64,000 nt of DNA, taken from NCBI RefSeq assembly GCF_014636175.1, contig NZ_BMDW01000011.1, forward strand, positions 55,138-119,137, given 5' to 3'. The notes beneath the pieces are model-generated. The model was not told where the DNA came from. It worked only from the letters and a program-made list of their open reading frames with translations, and searched no databases. A program made the translations under genes and the position numbers. Numbering within the stretch: the stretch's first letter is position 1; the number at the start of each line of letters is the position of its first letter. This DNA comes from Sphingomonas psychrolutea (lineage in GTDB: Bacteria > Pseudomonadota > Alphaproteobacteria > Sphingomonadales > Sphingomonadaceae). Positions 19,603 to 28,115 of the stretch are shown here, piece by piece.

Positions 19603-19826
19603 TGCATCCCCTCCGGTTGGCCGTCCGCGTCCGGACTGGCTCTTGTCGAGAAGGTTGCCGGTTTAGGTGTCGCTGGCAAGCGGCGCGTTGGGGTGCCGTG
19701 CGCCGGATTGGTGCGGGGAAACACGTCCGCCGACTGTCCCCTTCACGGTTTCGCAGCGGGGCTAGGCGGCGCGGGCTGCTGCGGATATGATGACGGCATG
19801 ATCCGCGCTTTCGCCAACGAGCACCG

Positions 19827-19875
19827 AATTAGCCGCCCAGCCTGATCCGGCAGGCTGGGTCTTGATCGGCTAATT
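19827..19875. other. Extended stem-loop upstream of the ACT-domain gene
   Basis: AATTAGCCG (19827-19835) pairs with CGGCTAATT (19867-19875) and, directly inside, CCCAGCCTG (19836-19844) pairs with CAGGCTGGG (19851-19859); the only asymmetry is a 7-base bulge on the 3' side. It ends 18 bases before the ATG at 19894. It could be an operator-like element, an mRNA leader structure or an orphan repeat. The rest of the 291-bp gap 19603-19893 shows no gene. Confidence 0.6.
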
Positions 19876-19893
19876 TGACTGTACAGGTGATAG

Positions 19894-20319
19894 ATGAAGC
19901 AAAATCTGGTGCGCGAGCGGCACGCGATGCTCGCGGGTATGACACCCGACCTTAAAGATGGCACTTACTTTTTCTGCACAACCAAGGACGTAACCGTCGC
20001 AGACGCGCTCTTGCATTGCAGTGTGGCGGTGTTTCGGGAGCACGAGGGCGTCGCGCTAGTCCTCATGGAGGATGATGCTCGTCACCACGGCTTCGACGTG
20101 TCCATGCCGATGCGCCGGATCGTGCTGGAGGTGTTTTCCGCGCTCGATGGTGTTGGCCTGACAGCTGGCGTCGCGACGGCGCTCGCGGATCATGGCATCC
20201 CCTGCAACATGATCGCAGCTTACCATCACGACAATGTGTTTGTCCCCGCGTCGATGGCGGAGCGCGCAATCAGCATCCTCCAAGACGTGCAGCGTGAGGC
20301 TGCATCCGCCGAAAGCTAG
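19894..20319 (+). CDS. ACT domain-containing protein (DUF2241-like)
   Basis: 141 residues resembling the COG3602/DUF2241 group, which consists of two ACT-like beta-alpha-beta units. Recognisable pieces are DGTYFFCTTKD near residue 22 and VGLTAGVATALADHGIPCNMIAAYHHDNVFVP in the C-terminal half. ACT domains usually bind small ligands such as amino acids; no catalytic domain is attached. Single gene with a large hairpin before it and a GC-rich hairpin after it. Confidence 0.8.
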   Translation: MKQNLVRERHAMLAGMTPDLKDGTYFFCTTKDVTVADALLHCSVAVFREHEGVALVLMEDDARHHGFDVSMPMRRIVLEVFSALDGVGLTAGVATALADHGIPCNMIAAYHHDNVFVPASMAERAISILQDVQREAASAES

Positions 20320-20325
20320 AAGGGT

Positions 20326-20358
20326 GCCCCGCGCGCGCTCGGTCAGCGCGCGCGGGGC
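20326..20358. terminator. GC-rich hairpin after the ACT-domain gene
   Basis: A perfect 14-bp inverted repeat, GCCCCGCGCGCGCT / AGCGCGCGCGGGGC with a 5-base loop, lies six bases after the stop. No T-run follows, so intrinsic termination is uncertain; it may stabilise the mRNA end or serve the convergent accC transcript. Confidence 0.5.
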
Positions 20359-20468
20359 CACGCCAAATCGCGCTCTGGTCGGACGCTGGAGGGCGGGTTA
20401 GCGCGTCAGATGACAATGCGGAGAGGTCGGCCCCCGGGCGCCAGGCCAGGGTCGACGGGGGTTGGCGC

Positions 20469-21821
20469 TTAGTCCTCCTGCCGCGCGAGCCACTCTTCGA
20501 GCCATTTGATCGTATAGTTGCCCGCGAGGAAATCGGGATCCTCGATCAGTGCCTGGTGCAGCGGGATCGTGGTTTTCATGCCATCGATCACGAATTCCTC
20601 AAGCGCGCGGCGCAACCGCCGGATCGCACCCTCGCGCGTGGTGCCGTAGACGATCAGCTTGGCGATCATCGAATCGTAGTACGGCGGTACGCGGTAACCC
20701 GCATACAGCCCGCTATCGACGCGCACGTTCATCCCGCCAGGCGCGTGGAACTGCTTCACCAGCCCGGGCGAGGGGGCGAAGGTGCGCGGGTCCTCGGCAT
20801 TGATGCGGCATTCGATCGCGTGGCCGCGAAACTGCACATCTTCCTGGCGCAGCGTCAGCGGGTGCCCCTCGGCGATGCGGATTTGTTCGCGCACCAGATC
20901 GAGCCCGGTGATCGCCTCGGTCACGGGATGTTCGACTTGCAGCCGGGTGTTCATCTCGATGAAGAAGAACTCGCCATTTTCCCACAGGAACTCGATCGTG
21001 CCGGCCCCACGATAACCCATATCGGCCATCGCCTTGGCACAGATCCCGCCCATCCGCGCGCGGTCTTCCGCGCCGAGCACGGGAGAAGGTGCCTCCTCCA
21101 GCACCTTCTGGTGGCGGCGCTGGAGCGAGCAGTCGCGTTCGCCGAGGTGGATCGCATTACCTTGCCCGTCGCCGAACACCTGAAATTCGATATGGCGCGG
21201 GTTGCCGAGATATTTTTCGAGATAGACCGTCGCATCGCCGAACGCAGCCTTCGCCTCGCTCCCGGCTTGCTGCATCAGCGTCTCGAGGTCTGCCTCTGAG
21301 GTGCAGACCTTCATCCCGCGCCCACCGCCGCCCGATGCCGCCTTGATGATGACGGGATAGCCGGCCTCTGCGGCGATCGCCTTGGCTTCGGTGATATCGC
21401 TGATCGGTCCGGCCGAACCCGGCACCAGCGGCAGGCCGAGCGCCCCCGCGCTGCGTTTGGCTTCGATCTTGTCGCCCATCGTGCGGATATGTTCGGGCTT
21501 GGGTCCGACGAAGATGATGTCGTGCGCTTCGACGATCTCGGCGAACTTGGCATTTTCGCTTAAGAAACCATAGCCGGGGTGGATCGCATCGGCGCCCGAA
21601 ATTTCGGCGGCCGAGATGATGTTGGGAATGTTGAGATAGGATTCGGTCGCCGATGGCGGCCCGATGCAGATCGCCTGATCGGCGAGCCGCACGTGCATCG
21701 CGTCGCTGTCGGCGGTCGAATGCACTGCGACCGTCTGGATGCCCATTTCGTGGCACGCGCGGTGGATGCGCAGCGCGATCTCGCCGCGATTGGCGATGAG
21801 GAGTTTCTTGATCTCGGCCAT
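20469..21821 (-). CDS. accC: Acetyl-CoA carboxylase, biotin carboxylase subunit
   Basis: A 450-residue ATP-grasp enzyme that carboxylates biotin on AccB for fatty acid synthesis. The N-terminus [14 protein letters not shown], the glycine-rich ATP loop [12 protein letters not shown] and the later [16 protein letters not shown] motif are all intact. It starts one base after accB stops, so the two are co-expressed with aroQ. Confidence 0.98.
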   Translation of the reverse strand: MAEIKKLLIANRGEIALRIHRACHEMGIQTVAVHSTADSDAMHVRLADQAICIGPPSATESYLNIPNIISAAEISGADAIHPGYGFLSENAKFAEIVEAHDIIFVGPKPEHIRTMGDKIEAKRSAGALGLPLVPGSAGPISDITEAKAIAAEAGYPVIIKAASGGGGRGMKVCTSEADLETLMQQAGSEAKAAFGDATVYLEKYLGNPRHIEFQVFGDGQGNAIHLGERDCSLQRRHQKVLEEAPSPVLGAEDRARMGGICAKAMADMGYRGAGTIEFLWENGEFFFIEMNTRLQVEHPVTEAITGLDLVREQIRIAEGHPLTLRQEDVQFRGHAIECRINAEDPRTFAPSPGLVKQFHAPGGMNVRVDSGLYAGYRVPPYYDSMIAKLIVYGTTREGAIRRLRRALEEFVIDGMKTTIPLHQALIEDPDFLAGNYTIKWLEEWLARQED

Positions 21822-21822
21822 G

Positions 21823-22302
21823 TTACTCTACGACAACCAGCGGTTGGTCGAATTCGACCGGCTGGCCGCTGGTGACCAGCACCATCTTCACGACGCCAGC
21901 GGTGGGCGCGAGGATCGGGTTCATCACTTTCATCGCCTCGACGATCAACAGCGTGTCACCGGCTGCAACGGTGTCGCCGACGTTGACGAACGCCTTCGCC
22001 TCCGGGTTCGGCGAGAGGTAGGCCGTGCCGACCATCGGCGATTTCACCGCATTGGCCGTGGAGGGCGCGAGCGACGGCGATGCTGCGCCGAGCTCGGCCG
22101 GCGCGACCATCGGGGCTGCGACCGGCGCCGGCGCATATTGCACCGCTTGCGCGACTGCCGCTGCCTTGCGTGCGATGCGAATCTTGCGGCCGCCATCCTC
22201 GACCTCGATTTCGGTCAGACTGGTATCATCAAGCAATTGCGCGAGTTGGCGCACGAGATCGACGTCGATCCGCATTGCGTCCTGTTGTTTGTCTTCGGCC
22301 AT
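21823..22302 (-). CDS. accB: Acetyl-CoA carboxylase, biotin carboxyl carrier protein
   Basis: 159 residues: an N-terminal domain, an alanine-proline-rich linker (about residues 55-85) and a C-terminal biotinyl domain with the attachment lysine in VEAMKVMN. It is the substrate of the BirA at 8783. The start MAEDKQQ at 22302 is chosen over an in-frame ATG three codons upstream because it matches usual AccB N-termini. Confidence 0.96.
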   Translation of the reverse strand: MAEDKQQDAMRIDVDLVRQLAQLLDDTSLTEIEVEDGGRKIRIARKAAAVAQAVQYAPAPVAAPMVAPAELGAASPSLAPSTANAVKSPMVGTAYLSPNPEAKAFVNVGDTVAAGDTLLIVEAMKVMNPILAPTAGVVKMVLVTSGQPVEFDQPLVVVE

Positions 22303-22337
22303 GCGCCACATGCTCCCCTTATTCGGCTTCTGTCCTG

Positions 22338-22772
22338 TCAGAGACGCGCCGCGGCTTCAAGCGCCAGCAGATAGGAAAGCGCGCCAAAACCGCTGATCGT
22401 GCCGTGCGCGACGGGGGATATACGGCTGATATGGCGAAAGGTTTCGCGCGCGTGCGGGTTGGAAAGATGGACTTCGATCACCGGGGTGCGGATCGCCTTG
22501 ATCGCGTCATAGAGCGCGATCGACGTGTGCGTGAACGCGCCGGCGTTGAGGATCACTGCCTTGGCCGGGAGCGCTTGTGCCTCGTGCAGCCAGTCGATCA
22601 AATGCCCTTCGTGATTGGATTGGCGCAAGTCGATCGCAAGGCCCATCGCCTGCGCCCGATCTTCCAACTGCCCGGCAATGTCGTCGAGCGTGTCGTGCCC
22701 GTAAATCTCCGGCTCGCGCGTGCCGAGCAGGTTGAGGTTCGGGCCGTTGAGGACGAAGATCGTGTCGGTCAT
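22338..22772 (-). CDS. aroQ: Type II 3-dehydroquinate dehydratase
   Basis: 144 residues; dehydrates 3-dehydroquinate in the shikimate pathway. The active-site regions [18 protein letters not shown] (with the catalytic tyrosine) and [14 protein letters not shown] are present. It leads the aroQ-accB-accC set, an arrangement common in alphaproteobacteria. Confidence 0.97.
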   Translation of the reverse strand: MTDTIFVLNGPNLNLLGTREPEIYGHDTLDDIAGQLEDRAQAMGLAIDLRQSNHEGHLIDWLHEAQALPAKAVILNAGAFTHTSIALYDAIKAIRTPVIEVHLSNPHARETFRHISRISPVAHGTISGFGALSYLLALEAAARL

Positions 22773-22817
22773 TTCGGGCTTTCGGTTGACGGCGTCCGTC
22801 CCTACCTACCCGTTCGT

Positions 22818-22868
22818 GTCGAGCGAAGTCGAGACACCGGCGCGAGGTGTCTCGACTTCGCATCGAGC
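22818..22868. repeat. Palindromic intergenic repeat, family 4
   Basis: GTCGAGCGAAGTCGAGACACC (21 bases with one imperfect partner on the 3' side) faces GGTGTCTCGACTTCG in inverted order between the divergent aroQ and thiS. The outer part of the right arm is degenerate. Only one copy is in this window; the sequence resembles dispersed repeats of sphingomonads. Confidence 0.65.
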
Positions 22869-22886
22869 TAACGTCATGGGAACGTG

Positions 22887-23105
22887 ATGCACACTGACCA
22901 TTCCCTCTCGATCCAGGTCAATGGCGAGCCTCGCCGCGTGCGCGCGGGCACGAGCCTGGCCGATCTTGCCGCCGATCTCGGCCTCGCGCCTGAAAAGGTC
23001 GCGGTCGAGCGCAATCTGTCGGTCGTGCCGCGCTCGACGCTGGCGCAAGTGCTGGTCGAGGATGGCGATGAAATCGAGATTGTCCACTTTGTCGGCGGCG
23101 GCTGA
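22887..23105 (+). CDS. thiS: Sulfur carrier protein ThiS
   Basis: A 72-residue ubiquitin-like carrier that brings sulfur to the thiazole of thiamine. It has the beta-grasp pattern IQVNGEPRRVRAGTSLADL and the C-terminal HFVGGG whose terminal glycine becomes a thiocarboxylate. A GTG one codon upstream is also in frame. It is followed by thiG after a repeat-filled gap. Confidence 0.95.
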   Translation: MHTDHSLSIQVNGEPRRVRAGTSLADLAADLGLAPEKVAVERNLSVVPRSTLAQVLVEDGDEIEIVHFVGGG

Positions 23106-23113
23106 TTCGTGCT

Positions 23114-23189
23114 GTGCTCCTGCGCAGGCAGGAGCCTAGGGTATCGTGCGTTGCGCTGGCCGCCTGGGTTCCTGCCTTTGCAGGAACAC
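23114..23189. repeat. Palindromic repeat, family 3 (between thiS and thiG)
   Basis: GTGCTCCTGCGCAGGCAGGAGC (from 23114) and GGTTCCTGCCTTTGCAGGAACAC (ending 23189) form a large inverted repeat with inner self-complementary arms. The right arm ends in GCAGGAACAC five bases before the thiG ATG, so its AGGA is the apparent ribosome binding site of thiG. Confidence 0.75.
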
Positions 23190-23193
23190 AAAA

Positions 23194-24006
23194 ATGAACA
23201 TGGAATTTCAAATGAATATCGCCACTCCCATCGTCGCCTCCGATACTTGGACCGTCGCAGGCCGTACGTTCCGCTCGCGCCTGATCGTCGGCACGGGAAA
23301 GTACAAAGATTTCGCGCAGAATGCCGCTGCGCTTGAGGCATCGGGGGCAGAAATCGTCACCGTCGCGGTGCGCCGCGTCAACGTCAGCGACCCGAACGCG
23401 CCGATGCTGACCGACTTCATCGACCCCAAGAAGGTCACCTATCTCCCCAACACCGCCGGCTGTTTCGATGCCGAATCGGCGATTCGCACGCTTCGGTTGG
23501 CGCGCGAGGCGGGCGGCTGGGATCTGGTGAAGCTCGAAGTGCTGGGCGAGGCGCGCACGCTGTACCCCGACATGGTCGAGACGCTGCGCGCGACCGAGAT
23601 CCTCGCCAAGGAGGGCTTTCTGCCGATGGTCTATTGCGTCGACGATCCGATCGCGGCGAAGCGGCTGGAAAATGTCGGCGCGGTCGCGATCATGCCGCTC
23701 GGCGCGCCGATCGGATCGGGCCTCGGTATCCAGAACCGCGTGACGATCCGCCTGATCGTCGAGGGCGCAAGCGTGCCGGTGCTGGTCGATGCTGGCGTCG
23801 GCACCGCGTCAGAAGCGGCGCAGGCGATGGAACTCGGCTGCGACGGCGTCTTGATGAACACGGCAATTGCCGAAGCCAAGGACCCGGTGATGATGGCCGC
23901 CGCGATGAAGGCGGGCGTAGAGGCAGGGCGGCTTGCGTATCTGGCCGGGCGGATGGGCCGGCGGATGTATGCGGACCCTTCAAGTCCCTTGGCGGGGCTG
24001 ATTTGA
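23194..24006 (+). CDS. thiG: Thiazole synthase
   Basis: 270 residues; condenses deoxyxylulose phosphate, dehydroglycine and the ThiS thiocarboxylate into thiazole phosphate. [14 protein letters not shown] is the family N-terminus, the Schiff-base lysine lies in [10 protein letters not shown], and the phosphate-binding [26 protein letters not shown] follows. ATG 23194 is preceded by AGGA; ATG 23212 is a possible alternative. Codons upstream of 23194 belong to the repeat. Confidence 0.97.
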   Translation: MNMEFQMNIATPIVASDTWTVAGRTFRSRLIVGTGKYKDFAQNAAALEASGAEIVTVAVRRVNVSDPNAPMLTDFIDPKKVTYLPNTAGCFDAESAIRTLRLAREAGGWDLVKLEVLGEARTLYPDMVETLRATEILAKEGFLPMVYCVDDPIAAKRLENVGAVAIMPLGAPIGSGLGIQNRVTIRLIVEGASVPVLVDAGVGTASEAAQAMELGCDGVLMNTAIAEAKDPVMMAAAMKAGVEAGRLAYLAGRMGRRMYADPSSPLAGLI

Positions 24007-24062
24007 GCAGCGCGGCATTTTTCGTGTAACCGTCGCGGCCGTTTGGCCGTACAGACCGGTAT

Positions 24063-24374
24063 ATGCTCCGCTGCCTCGCACGCTTGATCTGCCTGACGCT
24101 CGTTATCGGTCTGGTCGTGCCGATGGCGCCGGTCGCGGCGGCCCCGATGCGCCATTCCGCGCCGATGACGCCCGATTGCGCCACGCCGAATCTGTGCTGC
24201 GACACCGGCGCGCCGTGCGCGGTGACTTGCACCGACCGCTGTCTGGCGACGATGCCGACTGGCGTCGTGGTGCCATCGCGCGCCGCTCGCTCCGTTCGGC
24301 CGATCGGTCGATTGAGCGCTGGCCTTACAGCGTACCATTCGACGCCTGAGCCGCCGGTCCCGCGGCTTTCCTGA
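24063..24374 (+). CDS. Small exported cysteine-rich protein (103 aa)
   Basis: A clear signal peptide (residues about 1-27, LICLTLVIGLVVPMAPVAAA) is followed by a short segment with six cysteines spaced as C..C-C....C...C...C (DCATPNLCCDTGAPCAVTCTDRC), then a basic, proline-rich tail. No family is recognised. The cysteine spacing would allow metal binding or disulfides. Another cysteine-paired exported peptide follows 40 bp downstream. Confidence 0.6.
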   Translation: MLRCLARLICLTLVIGLVVPMAPVAAAPMRHSAPMTPDCATPNLCCDTGAPCAVTCTDRCLATMPTGVVVPSRAARSVRPIGRLSAGLTAYHSTPEPPVPRLS

Positions 24375-24414
24375 GATTGCCTGGTTTCAAACGCACTTCT
24401 CAAAGGAAAACATC

Positions 24415-24582
24415 ATGGTTCGTATCGTAAAATTTGGCGTCGTCGGCTTGCTGTTCAGCGCGACCTCCGCCTTTGCCGCAGCCCCCGCCGCGGTCGTCGC
24501 GGCAGTATCGAGCGCGTGCTGCGTGATCGGCGTATGTTGCGGCCTGCCGTGCTGTGACGGCATGACCGGGATGGCGATGTAA
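24415..24582 (+). CDS. Very small exported peptide with three Cys-Cys pairs (55 aa)
   Basis: A 56-codon frame with a good ribosome binding site (AAAGGAAAA, 5 bases before ATG). The signal-peptide-like N-terminus MVRIVKFGVVGLLFSATSAFA is followed by an alanine-valine stretch and then three vicinal cysteine pairs in about 16 residues (ACCVIGVCCGLPCCDG), ending with three methionines (MTGMAM). The Cys/Met content suggests a thiophilic metal ligand such as copper, but this is inference. No homologue is recalled. Confidence 0.6.
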   Translation: MVRIVKFGVVGLLFSATSAFAAAPAAVVAAVSSACCVIGVCCGLPCCDGMTGMAM

Positions 24583-24643
24583 TCTGCCATCAGGGGCGTC
24601 GGGCGCAGGCGCGACGCCCCTTCTTTGGATAAGGGCAGGATCG

Positions 24644-25408
24644 ATGTTCCGGCTGTTCAGCATTGCGATTGCGACATGTCTCCTGTGTGCTTGCAGCGCA
24701 GCCTCTCCGGGCAACACTGCGGCGCCTGCGTTCGTCGCACCATCATCGGCCATGATGCTCAAAGCCGCCGATAGCGTGACGGTCTATGCCCGGCTCTACC
24801 CGGCCGAGAGTCCCAAGGCCGTCGTCCTGCTGTTCCACCAGGCGGGATCGAGCAAGGACGAATATGCGGCGATCGCGCCGCGTCTGGTTGCGGCCGGCTA
24901 TAGCGCGCTGGCGATCGATCAGCGTTCGGGCGGGGGGCTGTACGGCCCCAATGAAACCGCCGCGCATGTTTCGGGCAAGCCCGACTATCTCGCGGCCGCG
25001 CAGGATTTGCAGGCGGCGGTCGATTGGGGGATCGCGCAGAAGCTGCCGCTGGTAATTTGGGGAAGCAGTTATTCGTCGTCATTGGTCTTTCCGCTCGCGG
25101 TCAAGAATGCGGGCAAGATCAGGGGCGTGCTGGCTTTTTCTCCCGGCGAGTATTTCGATGACAAGCATCTGGTCGAGGCTGCCGCTGCGCGCGTGACGGT
25201 ACCGGTGTACATTACGTCCTCCCCTGATCCGGAGGAGGTCGCGGCGGCCAAGGCGATTGCCGATGCGGTGCCGTCGGGACTGGCGACGCGCTACGTCCCG
25301 ACCGCGGGCGTTCACGGTTCTTCAACCCTGATCGCCGCCAAGGACCCCAAGGGTGCCGAGACCAATTGGCTGCCGGTGCTGTCGTTTCTGCGGAAAGTCG
25401 CGCCGTAA
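24644..25408 (+). CDS. Alpha/beta hydrolase lipoprotein (dienelactone hydrolase-like)
   Basis: 254 residues. The signal sequence with lipobox-like LLCAC (residues about 13-17) indicates a lipoprotein. The hydrolase core has LLFHQAGSSKDEY (oxyanion region), nucleophile elbow IWGSSYSSSLV and histidine in GVHGSST near the C-terminus. The role is unknown; it may form a transcription unit with the two small cysteine-rich genes upstream. Confidence 0.8.
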   Translation: MFRLFSIAIATCLLCACSAASPGNTAAPAFVAPSSAMMLKAADSVTVYARLYPAESPKAVVLLFHQAGSSKDEYAAIAPRLVAAGYSALAIDQRSGGGLYGPNETAAHVSGKPDYLAAAQDLQAAVDWGIAQKLPLVIWGSSYSSSLVFPLAVKNAGKIRGVLAFSPGEYFDDKHLVEAAAARVTVPVYITSSPDPEEVAAAKAIADAVPSGLATRYVPTAGVHGSSTLIAAKDPKGAETNWLPVLSFLRKVAP

Positions 25409-25522
25409 AAAAGCGTTCGGACACGCCACAAGGCGGAACCGCGCAGACTTTCGGCCGTTCTTTACCGCATGAGTAGGAGATGCCGGATCGCGGTATCGCT
25501 CGGGACGGAAAGGATATTTTCC

Positions 25523-25693
25523 ATGGGTGAACTCGTCGACAAGATCAAAGGCAACGTCAACGAAGCGGTTGGCAAGGCCAAGCAGCATAGCGACAATCCC
25601 GACACGCAGGCCGATGGCGCCGCGCAGGAAGTGAAGGGCAAGGCCCAGCAGACCGCCGGCAAAATCAAGGGCGCGCTCGGCGACGATATCTGA
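25523..25693 (+). CDS. CsbD family stress-response protein
   Basis: 56 residues, hydrophilic, with the CsbD repeat pattern DKIKGNVNEAVGKAKQ and EVKGKAQQTAGKIKGAL. Members accumulate in general stress and are largely unstructured; the molecular role is unknown. The ATG at 25523 follows AAAGGATATTTTCC. An intrinsic terminator follows 24 bases after the stop. Confidence 0.9.
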   Translation: MGELVDKIKGNVNEAVGKAKQHSDNPDTQADGAAQEVKGKAQQTAGKIKGALGDDI

Positions 25694-25717
25694 GCCGAAA
25701 GCCTGAGATTTCAGAAG

Positions 25718-25749
25718 GGCCGCACCGTTATTTCGGTGCGGCCTTTTTT
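25718..25749 (+). terminator. Rho-independent terminator of the CsbD gene
   Basis: GGCCGCACCG pairs with CGGTGCGGCC around the loop TTATTT and is followed by six T residues. The convergent TPP-enzyme gene ends inside it: its stop codon lies in the loop and its last residues KKAAP are encoded by the stem. Confidence 0.92.
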
Positions 25750-27410
25750 GCGTTTGCCGTCACCGCGCTGAGCGTCGTACCGGCGGTGATCTGCTCGATA
25801 TCGGTCTTCAGGTGGAGCAAGCGAACCCCCGGCTGCGCCATCGCGCGGGCGAGCGATGGCGCGAAGTCGGCGGTCGTCTCGACCGTTTCCGCCCAGCAGC
25901 CATAGGCGCGGCCGAGTGCGGCGAAATCGGGGTTCTGTAACCGCGTGCCGCTGACGCGATCGGGATATTCACGCTCCTGATGCATGCGAATCGTGCCGTA
26001 GCCGCTGTTGTCGATCACCAGCACCAGCATGTTCGCGCCGTGCGCGACAGCGGTCGCGAGTTCCTGCCCGTTCATCAGGAAACACCCGTCGCCCGCCAGC
26101 GCGACAACGGTGCGGTCCGGGTGGCGAAGTGCTGCCGCAGTGGCGGCGGGGACGCCGTAGCCCATCGCGCCAGCGGTTGGGGCGAGCTGCGTGCCCGGTC
26201 CGGCGTAGCGCCAGTAACGGTGCCACCAGCCGCTGTAATTCCCCGCGCCGTTGCAGATGATGCTGTCGGCGGGAAGCTGCTCGCGCATCGCGGCGACGCA
26301 TTGGCCGAGGTCCAGGGTTACGCCGTCGCGGGGGGCAGGAGTGGACCAGGCGAGGTATTCGGCGTGGGCTTCGGTGCCGCTCGTCCATTTGGGCCACGGC
26401 ACCTCCCACCCTTCCATCATATACGAGAACTCTCGCATCCCGGCGCAGATTGCCACATCACACTCATACGTACGGTTAAGTTCGTCGGGATCAGGGTGGA
26501 CGTGAATAAGTAGCTGGTCAGGATGAATTGGGGTAATCAAGGTATAGCCGTCTGTAGTGGCCTCCCCCAGCCGCGGGCCTACGATTAGAAGTAAGTCAGC
26601 ATCTTTAATCCGCTTCACCAACGCCGGATTGGGACCGTATCCCAAATTACCTGCATAGACCGAAGACTGGTTAGGGATCGCATCTTGCCGCCTAAACGCT
26701 GCAATCGTCGGTATTCCCAGACGCTCCGACCACCGACCGAAGTGGTTTGCAGTCCATGAGTCCCAACCCGCACCACCGACGATTGCGACTGGTGCTTTCG
26801 CATCTTGCAGATGATCCAGTAGGCTAGCGATCGGGGTTGAGCAGAAGTTCTGTGCGACCCTACCCACCCAATTCCGATCCACCGCCACCACCTCGTCCAA
26901 AAGCATATCCTCGGGCAACGCCAGCACCACCGGCCCCGGCCGCCCGCTCATCGCGACGTTCCAGGCGCGCGCGATATACTCGGGGATGCGGCGGGCATCG
27001 TCGATCTTGGCGGCCCATTTGGCTACGGGCGCGAACATCGCGGGGAAATCGATTTCCTGAAACGCCTCGCGGTCCTTCGTGCCGCGGTCGACGTCGCCGA
27101 TGAACAACACCATCGGCTGGCTGTCCTGCATCGCGACGTGGACGCCGATGCTCGCATTGGTCGCGCCCGGCCCGCGCGTGACGAAGGCCACGCCCGGCCG
27201 CCCGGTCATTGCGCCATCGGCGCACGCCATAAAGCCGACGCCGCCCTCCTGCCGACACACGACGAGGTCGATCTCGGGCGTGTCGTGCAGCGCGTCGAGC
27301 ACCGCGAGGAAGCTCTCGCCGGGGACGGTGAAGATGCGGTCGCAGCCTTGCGCGACGAGCTGATCGACGAGGATACGCCCGCCGGTGCGGGGGAGGGGGG
27401 AGGTGGTCAT
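25728..27410 (-). CDS. Thiamine pyrophosphate-binding protein (acetolactate synthase-like)
   Basis: 560 residues with the three-domain layout of the acetolactate synthase/benzoylformate decarboxylase superfamily. The catalytic glutamate is in CRQEGGVGFM near residue 55, RGPGATNASIGVHVA follows, and the TPP-magnesium motif runs from GDGCFLMNGQE to DNSGYGT. The catalytic specificity is not clear. Its central third (about 26415-26880) is distinctly lower in GC and uses different codons, although the frame is intact, which suggests recombination with a foreign allele. Confidence 0.9.
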   Translation of the reverse strand: MTTSPLPRTGGRILVDQLVAQGCDRIFTVPGESFLAVLDALHDTPEIDLVVCRQEGGVGFMACADGAMTGRPGVAFVTRGPGATNASIGVHVAMQDSQPMVLFIGDVDRGTKDREAFQEIDFPAMFAPVAKWAAKIDDARRIPEYIARAWNVAMSGRPGPVVLALPEDMLLDEVVAVDRNWVGRVAQNFCSTPIASLLDHLQDAKAPVAIVGGAGWDSWTANHFGRWSERLGIPTIAAFRRQDAIPNQSSVYAGNLGYGPNPALVKRIKDADLLLIVGPRLGEATTDGYTLITPIHPDQLLIHVHPDPDELNRTYECDVAICAGMREFSYMMEGWEVPWPKWTSGTEAHAEYLAWSTPAPRDGVTLDLGQCVAAMREQLPADSIICNGAGNYSGWWHRYWRYAGPGTQLAPTAGAMGYGVPAATAAALRHPDRTVVALAGDGCFLMNGQELATAVAHGANMLVLVIDNSGYGTIRMHQEREYPDRVSGTRLQNPDFAALGRAYGCWAETVETTADFAPSLARAMAQPGVRLLHLKTDIEQITAGTTLSAVTANAKKAAPK

Positions 27411-27775
27411 GGCCGGTTTCTAGCGGGGGTTGGTGGGCTTGGGTAGCGTCTAGCCTTGCGCTTCACCTCCCTCCACCCCGGCGAAAGCCGGGGCCCAGTA
27501 GCGGAGGTGGAGGTTATCGGGCGCGGCGCTCGAACTGCCAAGCTGCGCAACTGGGCCCCGGCCTTCGCCGGGGTGGAAGGAGCTGGCGTGAAACGTCGGA
27601 AATTCTTACAAAGCCCTGCTACTGCCGAACGCGTTAACCACCGAATCCTGCAGAAATCCGCGCCCCACCTAAACTGGCACGCCGCGTGCTATATAGAGAG
27701 CACGCCGAGCGGTAATCGCTTCAGCAGGGCGGGCCAGCGCTTTCAGTCTCGCGCAGACCCGCCCGACCCGGCCTC
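27411..27775. other. Gene-free stretch between the TPP enzyme and grxD
   Basis: 365 bp without a convincing gene. It holds a family 1 palindromic repeat (27471-27577), then about 195 bp that include the inverted repeat GTGCTATATAGAGAGCAC near 27693-27710 and, next to the grxD stop, a GC-rich inverted repeat (GGGCGGG / CCCGCCC). The promoter of the TPP-enzyme gene should lie here on the minus strand. Confidence 0.6.
27471..27577. repeat. Palindromic intergenic repeat, family 1, copy 2
   Basis: CCCCGGCGAAAGCCGGGG-CCCAG at 27476-27498 is matched by CTGGGCCCCGGCCTTCGCCGGGG at 27551-27573 in inverted order. Same architecture and arm sequence as the copy before nuoH. Confidence 0.85.
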
Positions 27776-28111
27776 TCAATCAGCCTTCGCCACCCCGCTG
27801 TCCGCGAACAGCGTCGCGAGCTCGCCGCTTTCGTACATTTCCATCATGATGTCCGATCCGCCGACGAATTCGCCCTTCACATACAGCTGGGGGATCGTCG
27901 GCCAGTCGGAGAATTGCTTGATTCCCTGGCGCACGCCCTGATCCTGCAGCACGTCGACGCTGTCGAATTCGGCGCCCAGATGGTTGAGGATCGCCACCGC
28001 GCGGCTGGAAAAGCCGCATTGCGGGAAGAGCGGGCTGCCCTTCATGAAAAGCAATACGTCGCTCTTGCCGACGATCTCGGCGATGCGGACCTGGTCTGGA
28101 TCGGTGCTCAT
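27776..28111 (-). CDS. grxD: Monothiol (CGFS) glutaredoxin
   Basis: 111 residues; holds and transfers 2Fe-2S clusters together with BolA. The active-site motif is PQCGFS near residue 30 and WPTIPQLYVKGEFVGGSDI follows, both diagnostic of the CGFS class. The start MSTDPDQ is chosen because codons further upstream lie in bolA. It begins five bases after the bolA stop, fitting the known BolA-CGFS partnership. Confidence 0.97.
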   Translation of the reverse strand: MSTDPDQVRIAEIVGKSDVLLFMKGSPLFPQCGFSSRAVAILNHLGAEFDSVDVLQDQGVRQGIKQFSDWPTIPQLYVKGEFVGGSDIMMEMYESGELATLFADSGVAKAD

Positions 28112-28115
28112 TACA

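Noticed and set aside
22773..23200. TPP riboswitch in front of thiS/thiG
   Set aside because: No CTGAGA or the conserved thi-box core could be found; the structures here are dispersed palindromes.
27660..27775. Possible small RNA or tRNA between the TPP enzyme and grxD
   Set aside because: Inverted repeats occur but no cloverleaf or T-loop consensus could be drawn.
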